From Betaproteobacteria bacterium (lineage in GTDB: Bacteria > Pseudomonadota > Gammaproteobacteria > Burkholderiales > Burkholderiaceae_E), in contig RFPW01000055.1 of assembly GCA_009925965.1 (NCBI GenBank), forward strand, positions 1-10,921: 10,921 bases of DNA, read 5' to 3'. The notes under the pieces are model-generated. The model searched no databases. It saw only the letters and a list, made by a program, of their open reading frames with translations, and had not been told where the DNA came from. Positions 6,330 to 10,921 of this stretch are shown one piece after another; the stretch's first letter is position 1, and each line of letters starts with the position of its first letter. The position numbers and the translations under genes are program-made.

Positions 6330-7631
6330 TTATTGCATCCCGGTCGCAGTCAGAACGATACTAAGGCTCGTCGTCATTGCTTTGACCATCGGCGCCTTCT
6401 CGACGTCAACCCACTCGTCCAGAGAATGCGAGCGCCCGCTCTTGTCAGGGGCCATTCGACCGATGGTGAGCGCTGGAATACCGAGATTCATGGGTAGGTT
6501 CGAGTCCGTCGAGCTCCACCCGTAGGTCACCTGGTATCCGCCCGCCTCAATCGCTGCTTTGGTGATTTGAACAAGCTCGGTGTTAGGGTCAGTGCTCCCA
6601 GCTGGTCGGTCCCCGATCAGCCGGGCTTCGACCTTGATTCGGCCTTCCTTGGTAGAGCGCGCAAAGTTCTCACCTTCACCTGCATCCTGCACAATCTTCA
6701 GCATGCGGTCTTCAACTCGCTTCAGTTCAGCAGGCGCTTCCGATCGCATATCGACTTCCATCCAGGCATCGAGTGGGATCGAATTCACCGAGGTGCCGCC
6801 GCCAACCAAACCGATACTGAAGGTGGTTTTGGGCGAGGTTGGAACCTGGATTCGCGAAAACTCAGTCGCCGCCTGTCCCATTGCGAACATGGGGTTGACC
6901 AGACCGAATGCACCAAAGCTGTGGCCACCCGGGCCATTGAAGGTCACCCGATAGCGCTTGGAACCCACGCCACCATTCGTGATCACAGAGACGCTGCCAG
7001 ACTCGATCGAAAAGAATGATTTGATCTTGTCCTTGTAAGGACCCTTGGTAAAGAGGTGCCGTACGCCGCGCAGATCGCCAGGGCCTTCTTCACCGACCGT
7101 GGCAACGAACAAAATGTCGTCACGTGTCTTGATGTCGGTGGCTTGCATTGCACGCACGAAACCCAGCAAGACCGCAAGGCTCAACGTGTCATCGCCCACA
7201 CCTGGTGCGTATAACTTGTTGCCCTGGCGCTTGACCTGGACGTCTGTTCCCGGCGGGAAAACGGTGTCAAGGTGAGCGGAAACAACCACCACCTTGCCGT
7301 CGCTACCAGTCCCTTTGCGAAGCGCAAGAACGTTTCCTTCGTCGTCAATTTTTACGTCCGTCAACCCCGCAGCCCGGATCATCTTCTCGAACGCCTTCGC
7401 TCGAACTTCTTCCTTGAATGGTGGCGCTGGAATCTCAGTCAACTGGATCCCTTCGTCCACAATACGGCCGTGCTCCTTGTCGATGACGGCAGCGGCCGCC
7501 TTAAATGCCGGGCTCGCCAGGACGCGCGCGACTTCGGCCGCCGGATTGACTTGGGCCAATGCGGTTGAACAGCTGAGCGCGATGGCCAGATTGAGGCCGG
7601 CAAACGAAAGAGAGGTAGAGGTAGACAGCAT
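6330..7631 (-). CDS. Exported M20-family metallopeptidase
   Basis: With the start at 7631 the protein has 433 residues and a signal peptide (hydrophobic core FAGLNLAIALSCSTALA, cleavage before QVNP at about 27). The body is an M20 (peptidase T / carboxypeptidase-like) two-zinc enzyme: SAHLDTVFPPG gives the first zinc His120 and Asp122, GVGDD the bridging Asp147, VGEEGPGD the catalytic Glu181 and Glu182, IESG the ligand Glu210, and HSLDEW the last zinc His402. The lid domain has NGPGGHSFGAFG with His237. It probably removes residues from peptides or acylated amino acids in the periplasm. Start choice is open: the frame continues to 7730, where an ATG follows a strong GGAGGG, giving a 33-residue extension ahead of this signal peptide. 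It heads the five-gene minus-strand set, followed after 3 nt by the CPFC protein gene. Confidence 0.9.
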   Translation of the reverse strand: MLSTSTSLSFAGLNLAIALSCSTALAQVNPAAEVARVLASPAFKAAAAVIDKEHGRIVDEGIQLTEIPAPPFKEEVRAKAFEKMIRAAGLTDVKIDDEGNVLALRKGTGSDGKVVVVSAHLDTVFPPGTDVQVKRQGNKLYAPGVGDDTLSLAVLLGFVRAMQATDIKTRDDILFVATVGEEGPGDLRGVRHLFTKGPYKDKIKSFFSIESGSVSVITNGGVGSKRYRVTFNGPGGHSFGAFGLVNPMFAMGQAATEFSRIQVPTSPKTTFSIGLVGGGTSVNSIPLDAWMEVDMRSEAPAELKRVEDRMLKIVQDAGEGENFARSTKEGRIKVEARLIGDRPAGSTDPNTELVQITKAAIEAGGYQVTYGWSSTDSNLPMNLGIPALTIGRMAPDKSGRSHSLDEWVDVEKAPMVKAMTTSLSIVLTATGMQ

Positions 7632-7734
7632 GGGATGGAGATCTTCGAACTGGGGCTTGCAAGAGAGGCGACGAGCACTATTGTGTCCCAACCAAGCGAG
7701 TGCGAGCCAGCTTAAGGTTGTCGGCCCCATAGCG

Positions 7735-7740
7735 CCCTCC
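7735..7740 (-). promoter_or_regulatory. Shine-Dalgarno GGAGGG for an alternative peptidase start at 7730
   Basis: On the minus strand GGAGGG is followed by CGCT and an ATG at 7728-7730 in the peptidase frame. The ATG at 7631 has no such site but begins a textbook signal peptide. The sequence alone does not settle which start is used. Confidence 0.4.
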
Positions 7741-7849
7741 GACCTGATCAGCAACTGGCCAATCGTTCCAAGCTTCTGGCCGTGACGCCGAAAGTTGAAT
7801 TTCTAGTCGTCGAGCCTGCCGCCTAAGGCCAGCCGAATGTATCCAGCTG

Positions 7850-7870
7850 ATTCTGAGGCAAACTCAGAAT
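7850..7870. promoter_or_regulatory. Perfect 8-bp inverted repeat, likely operator
   Basis: ATTCTGAG (7850-7857) and CTCAGAAT (7863-7870) are exact reverse complements around the 5-base spacer GCAAA. It sits 48 bp before the ATG of the Bug receptor, where an operator would be expected. No T-run follows, so it is not a convincing terminator. Confidence 0.5.
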
Positions 7871-7887
7871 TGAAACTCAAAACTCAG
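7860..7887 (+). repeat. Three direct AAACTCA repeats
   Basis: AAACTCA occurs at 7860-7866, 7873-7879 and 7880-7886; the first and third extend to AAACTCAG. Offsets are 13 and 7 bases. They overlap the right arm of the inverted repeat and end 32 bp before the receptor start, suggesting a binding array or a slipped duplication. Confidence 0.5.
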
Positions 7888-7918
7888 GTCGTTTTAACCC
7901 TTAGCAGTGAGCAAATTA

Positions 7919-8974
7919 ATGCCGAAGTTCAGCCTAAAAATCAGCGCAGGTCGAAACCAGGGAGCGTCCCGCTGGACGTGCTTTGAACAATCTTTACGTC
8001 GCACGATTCCAACCATTGTCGGTTTGCTTGCCTCCGTGGTCTTGCTCGGTAACGGTTCATCGGTATGCGCCCAGACCCCCTGGCCCGCTGGGAAGCCGAT
8101 TCGCTGGTTTGCTCCCGGAGGAGGCACTGATATTGTTGCCCGCGCGCTCGCGCCCGAGGTCGGAAGGATTTTGGGGACGAGTGTTGTGGTCGAAAATCGG
8201 GCTGGGGCTTCGGGTACGATCGCGGCCGATTTGGTGGCCAAGTCTGCCGCAGATGGGTTCACTTTTCTGGTTGGACATTCCAACTCGAATGCGATCGCAC
8301 CCTTTGTTCTTTCCAAAGTTCCGTACGATGCGGCCCGCGATTTTAGTCCGGTCACTTACATCGGCTACGTACCAAATGTGCTCGTCGTTCATCCGCAGGT
8401 GCCTGCCCGCAGTGTTGAAGAATTAATCGCTCTCGCGCGACGCCAGCCCAATTTTTATACGTATGCATCTTCGGGCGTGGGAAGCACCCAGCATCTCGCA
8501 GGCGCGCTATTCAGCCGAATCACCGGCACGCAGATGACGCACGTCCCCTACAAAGGTAGTGGGCAGGCCATTACCGACCTTCTGGGGGGCCAGGTCAATC
8601 TTAATTTTGATACGATGCCGCCGATTCTTGAGCACGTGCGTAATGGAAAGTTGGTCGCCCTGGCAGTATCAACACCGCAACGACTCGCCCAGCTACCTGG
8701 CGTTCCCACCTTTATCGAAAAAGGGATTGTTGGTTTTGACGTTACCAACTGGTACGCGATCATGGGTCCCAAAGGTTTACCGCGTGAAATCGTCGTACAG
8801 ATGGATGCCGCGCTCCAAAAGGTCATGCATGACGCCTCAATCCGACCAAAACTGGAGTCGCAAGGTGTTCAATTCGGCGGTGCACGCACGCCAGACGAGT
8901 TCGACGCGTTCATCAAGGCGGAGTTGGCGAAATACGCACGCATGGTCAAAGAGTTGGACGTTCGGGCCGACTAG
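7919..8974 (+). CDS. Second Bug/TctC-family periplasmic solute receptor
   Basis: The 351-residue protein is another Bug/TctC-family receptor. Its N-terminus is unusually long: about 28 residues before the hydrophobic core IVGLLASVVLLG, with cleavage near Val-Cys-Ala (about 49-51). The mature part opens TPWPAGKPIRWFAPGGGTD, which keeps the classic GGGTD loop. VVVENRAGASG (89-99), ADGFTFLVG (111-119), VPYDAARDFSPVTYIG (134-149), HVPYKGSGQAITDLLGGQ (208-225) and IMGPKGLP (281-288) follow. ATG 7919 was chosen over the in-frame GTG at 7907, because GTGAG at 7907-7911 can itself serve as ribosome site at 7-nt spacing. It is clearly a distant paralogue of the receptor at 2235, not a recent copy. No TctAB genes are near. 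The ligand is unknown; the downstream Dke1-like gene hints at a ketone- or acid-related compound (weak inference). Confidence 0.92.
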   Translation: MPKFSLKISAGRNQGASRWTCFEQSLRRTIPTIVGLLASVVLLGNGSSVCAQTPWPAGKPIRWFAPGGGTDIVARALAPEVGRILGTSVVVENRAGASGTIAADLVAKSAADGFTFLVGHSNSNAIAPFVLSKVPYDAARDFSPVTYIGYVPNVLVVHPQVPARSVEELIALARRQPNFYTYASSGVGSTQHLAGALFSRITGTQMTHVPYKGSGQAITDLLGGQVNLNFDTMPPILEHVRNGKLVALAVSTPQRLAQLPGVPTFIEKGIVGFDVTNWYAIMGPKGLPREIVVQMDAALQKVMHDASIRPKLESQGVQFGGARTPDEFDAFIKAELAKYARMVKELDVRAD

Positions 8975-9022
8975 AAGCGCAGTGGGAAAGCGGCCTCAAG
9001 ATCAGGGACGGGCATTCCACCA

Positions 9023-9028
9023 TTGACA
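9023..9028 (+). promoter_or_regulatory. Possible -35 box TTGACA before the Dke1-like gene
   Basis: An exact TTGACA lies in the 145-bp gap between the receptor and the cupin gene. No good TATAAT-like box follows at 16-18 bp, so the promoter call is weak; the gap itself makes a separate promoter for the cupin gene reasonable. Confidence 0.25.
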
Positions 9029-9109
9029 TCAACACCTCCGCGCAGCCAAGGTTTCGAGCAGCGGGCCGTTAAGTTCGCTTTCAGCAAGGTGTTGCGCATC
9101 AATACAAAT

Positions 9110-9113
9110 GGAG
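9110..9113 (+). promoter_or_regulatory. Shine-Dalgarno GGAG setting the start at 9120
   Basis: GGAG is followed by ACCCAG (6 nt) and the ATG at 9120. The ATG at 9108 overlaps this site, so translation from 9120 is favoured. Confidence 0.6.
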
Positions 9114-9119
9114 ACCCAG

Positions 9120-9551
9120 ATGAAACAAAAAAGCAAAGAAGAATACGTACAGATCGACGAGGTCGAGTGGCAGGCTTTTCCCACAGCATTTTCTGCGGGA
9201 GGAATCCAATGGAAACTCCTGCATGTTTCGCCGGAAAATAGTTCCTGGACAGCGATCTTCGACTGCCCTGCTGGTTCATCCTTCGCCCCGCATATCCACG
9301 CCGGGCCAGGAGAATATTTTCTGACCAAGGGAAAGATGGACGTGCGCGGTGGCAAAGCTGAGGGCGGCGATACCGCGATCGCTCCAGGCTACGGCTATGA
9401 GTCGTCGGGCGCCCGTCACGACAAGACGCAGTTCCCGATCGACAGCGAGTTTTACATGACCTTCCTGGGGCCACTAACCTTTATCAATCCCGATGGCAGC
9501 CCGATTGCCGTCATTGGCTGGGAGGAAGCGCAAGGGGCCTGGGCCGCTTAA
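9120..9551 (+). CDS. dke1: Dke1-like cupin, probable beta-diketone-cleaving dioxygenase
   Basis: The 143-residue protein is a single-domain cupin close to the acetylacetone-cleaving enzyme Dke1 of Acinetobacter, an Fe(II) dioxygenase that splits acetylacetone to acetate and methylglyoxal. The cupin core is CPAGSSFAPHIHAGPGEYF (49-67), giving metal ligands His58 and His60, with the third, His100, in SSGARHDKT. From memory Dke1 uses His62, His64 and His104 (three His, no acidic ligand), with second-sphere Arg80, Glu98, Tyr70 and Thr107. The matching residues here (Arg76, Glu94, Tyr66, Thr103) are all present at a constant offset of four. The FYMTFLGPL strand (111-119) and the GWEEAQGAWAA end also fit. 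No signal peptide: cytoplasmic. It may share a transcript with the Bug receptor 145 bp upstream. The natural substrate may differ from acetylacetone. Confidence 0.85.
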   Translation: MKQKSKEEYVQIDEVEWQAFPTAFSAGGIQWKLLHVSPENSSWTAIFDCPAGSSFAPHIHAGPGEYFLTKGKMDVRGGKAEGGDTAIAPGYGYESSGARHDKTQFPIDSEFYMTFLGPLTFINPDGSPIAVIGWEEAQGAWAA

Positions 9552-9553
9552 AC

Positions 9554-9609
9554 GCGTTGCAACGACCAAGGGGACCGAGATGTACTCGGGAGCCCCTGGT
9601 CTACAACGC
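9554..9609. terminator. Long interrupted hairpin between convergent genes
   Basis: Nested arms pair in order: GCGTTG (9554-9559) with CAACGC (9604-9609); GACCA (9564-9568) with TGGTC (9597-9601); GGGG (9570-9573) with CCCC (9593-9596); CCGAG (9575-9579) with CTCGG (9585-9589), around the loop ATGTA. It starts 3 bp after the Dke1-like stop and ends 3 bp before the stop of the convergent hydrolase. T-rich sequence (ATTTATTT) follows on the plus strand. A two-way terminator is the simplest reading. Confidence 0.65.
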
Positions 9610-9611
9610 AT

Positions 9612-10883
9612 TTATTTCAGTAGAAATGCCGACGCAACGGCAGCCATGGCTTCATAGCCGGCGTCGTTGGGGTGCAATCGATCGCCTGAATCGTATTTGG
9701 CGAGCATGACCGTCGGATTGGCTGGATCTCGGATGGCTGCGTCGAAATCGATGAATCCATCGATTAACGGAGTCGTTCGAATAAACGCGTTCACCGCCTG
9801 ACGCTTCACCTCGCCTTCGGCTGTGTAGTACCCCGGGATCGTCGTACCCACAAACGGCGTCAGAGTGCCAGCGTAAAACTTCACCCCTTTGGCTTTTGAA
9901 GCAGCCGCCGCATTGGTGATCGCCTGGATGATCTGAGCGGAGGTGACTTGCTCGGCCGCGTTGCCCAGCAGGCTAGGGATACCAAAGTCATTAATCCCCA
10001 ACAACGCCACGACATGGGTTGCGCCACTGCGATCAAGTACATCGCGCGAAAAACGGCCATTTCCATTCGGACCAATCCCATTGAAACTCCAGCGATTACC
10101 GGAGATACCGGCATTCACGACACTGAAGGCCGGATTCGATGAGGCGAGAAGCGTCCGCGACAGGTAATTCGGGTAGCGATTGTTCTTGTTTGGAGTCGAG
10201 TTATAGCCGTCGGTAATCGAGTCGCCAAAGGTTACGACGACCTTGTTCGAGGCTGAAGCGTAAACGTCGACACCCGTGACCCAGGCAAAGCCATTAAGAG
10301 TCTCGAGCGGCGTGATCGCTGCAGACGAGGCTACGTTACCGGCAGCAACGTAGTTCGACTGCAGTCCCAACGAGTGCACCGTTTCGATCCCCGCTGAGCC
10401 CGAGACATAGGTGCTGATCGCGAGGCTCGACAGCGGGGCGACCGCAAAATCAACCGAATCGCTGTAAATCTCTTGTCCAATCGGGACCGTGACCGACGCT
10501 TGACCACCAAAGGTTACCGCTTTGTCGGTCGCAGGATCGATAGAAGACCCCCCGGCGCTCTTTGCAACCCGCATGCTTGTAACGGCAAGCGGTGAAGTTC
10601 CGAGCAAGTTCGAAACTCGAATGCGTAAACTCGTTCCGCCCTGCGAAACGTACATCGTTTGCCGAAAGGTCTGGTTCTGGAGGGACTTGGCAGCATTGGC
10701 ACTTAACGGCGGTTCGTTATAGGCCTGTGGAGCACCGTACCAGGAAGCGATCCAGGTTTGTGGCGGGGCCGAATCTCCGCCACATGCAACGACCGCGAAA
10801 GCGATCGGTAGCGCCAGTGCGGCGCCCAGCAGCGCCCGACGGGTTCCCATGCGAACGGGCCACTTCATCGAAATTTTCTTCAT
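9612..10883 (-). CDS. SGNH/GDSL-family hydrolase lipoprotein
   Basis: The 423-residue protein starts with a lipoprotein signal (TRRALLGAALALPIAFAVVAC; core about 18-33) and lipobox VVAC with Cys34. The twin Arg at 15-16 leaves Tat export possible. Residues 43-210 form a beta-rich N-terminal part with WIASWYGAPQ (44-53), often found before this type of hydrolase. The SGNH domain follows: block I TFGDSITDG (218-226) with nucleophile Ser222, block II NAGISGNR (257-264), block III GIND (296-299) with Asn298, and block V DRLHPNDAGYEAM (401-413) with Asp401 and His404. It should cleave esters or acetyl groups on lipids, polysaccharides or xenobiotics at the cell envelope. The start is fixed by AAGGAG at 10892-10897, 8 nt upstream. 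It is convergent with the Dke1-like gene; promoter sequence lies beyond the right edge. Confidence 0.93.
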   Translation of the reverse strand: MKKISMKWPVRMGTRRALLGAALALPIAFAVVACGGDSAPPQTWIASWYGAPQAYNEPPLSANAAKSLQNQTFRQTMYVSQGGTSLRIRVSNLLGTSPLAVTSMRVAKSAGGSSIDPATDKAVTFGGQASVTVPIGQEIYSDSVDFAVAPLSSLAISTYVSGSAGIETVHSLGLQSNYVAAGNVASSAAITPLETLNGFAWVTGVDVYASASNKVVVTFGDSITDGYNSTPNKNNRYPNYLSRTLLASSNPAFSVVNAGISGNRWSFNGIGPNGNGRFSRDVLDRSGATHVVALLGINDFGIPSLLGNAAEQVTSAQIIQAITNAAAASKAKGVKFYAGTLTPFVGTTIPGYYTAEGEVKRQAVNAFIRTTPLIDGFIDFDAAIRDPANPTVMLAKYDSGDRLHPNDAGYEAMAAVASAFLLK

Positions 10884-10891
10884 CTTCTCGT

Positions 10892-10897
10892 CTCCTT
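10892..10897 (-). promoter_or_regulatory. Strong Shine-Dalgarno AAGGAG for the GDSL lipoprotein
   Basis: AAGGAG on the minus strand stands 8 nt before the ATG at 10881-10883. The later in-frame Met6 and Met12 have no comparable site, so the first Met is used. Confidence 0.7.
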
Positions 10898-10921
10898 GAT
10901 TGGAACCAAGACGATGACGCA

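Larger units (their letters stand above)
7632..7918. other. Divergent intergenic region with repeats, no gene seen
   Basis: This 287-bp stretch lies between the divergent peptidase and Bug receptor starts. I see no convincing coding region apart from the possible peptidase extension to 7730. It contains a short palindrome GCCTAAGGC (7821-7829), an 8-bp inverted repeat and three AAACTCA repeats, all on the receptor side. No clear sigma-70 promoter is readable in either direction. Confidence 0.6.

Noticed and set aside
5967..6497. 176-codon open frame on the plus strand
   Set aside because: Antisense to both the CPFC protein and the peptidase, which are supported by signal peptides, motifs and operon spacing.
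7294..7785. 163-codon open frame on the plus strand across the peptidase start
   Set aside because: Mostly antisense to the M20 peptidase, rich in Arg, Ser and Ala as expected for shadow frames, with no domain or ribosome site.
2235..8974. The two Bug receptors as a recent duplication
   Set aside because: They share family motifs only; signal peptides, binding-loop sequence (AGQATD versus GGGTD) and most of the length differ, so they are old paralogues.
8965..8995. Arms GGCCG / CGGCC around the stop of the second Bug receptor
   Set aside because: Five base pairs with a 21-nt loop and no T-run; probably chance in GC-rich sequence.

Overview
The window looks like a stretch of chromosome from a GC-rich betaproteobacterium, most likely of the order Burkholderiales. 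The case rests on gene content. There are two orphan Bug/TctC-type periplasmic receptors, a family greatly expanded in that order. There is also a partial surface-adhesin-E-like exported protein, a leaderless SBP_bac_3 protein and a DUF1028 protein. I see no rRNA, tRNA, CRISPR array, insertion sequence or phage gene. I count 12 coding regions, one cut by the left edge.

Left part (1-970, minus strand): a partial exported protein resembling surface-adhesin E, preceded by a solute-binding-fold protein without a signal peptide. A 123-bp divergent region (971-1093) separates these from the next pair and carries a perfect 15-base palindrome at 1054-1068. On the plus strand follow an FMN-dependent alpha-hydroxy acid oxidase/dehydrogenase (1094-2233) and, after a single base, a Bug receptor (2235-3221). 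These two are almost certainly co-transcribed, and the receptor may bind a ligand related to the enzyme's substrate.

Middle part (3244-7631, minus strand): a tightly packed five-gene set. In transcription order it encodes an exported M20-type metallopeptidase, a small exported protein with a CPFC motif (DUF3299-like), a LolD/MacB-type ABC ATPase, an FtsX-type ABC permease and an exported DUF1028 protein. The junctions are a 3-nt gap, two 4-nt ATGA overlaps and a 13-nt gap. This is the best candidate in the window for a poorly described system: an ABC unit acting on envelope substrates, coupled to two exported hydrolase-like proteins, possibly metal-linked.

Right part (7632-10921): a 287-bp divergent region holds a perfect 8-bp inverted repeat and three AAACTCA repeats. 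It leads to a second Bug receptor (7919-8974), and 145 bp later to a cupin that closely resembles the acetylacetone-cleaving dioxygenase Dke1 and keeps its three metal histidines. A long hairpin (9554-9609) lies between this gene and the convergent SGNH/GDSL lipoprotein hydrolase (9612-10883).

The theme is uptake and breakdown of small carboxylates, ketones, peptides and esters. No TctA/TctB membrane subunits and no regulator genes lie in the window, so the receptors and the operators have no visible partners here. All family assignments are from reading the translated proteins; no database search was run.
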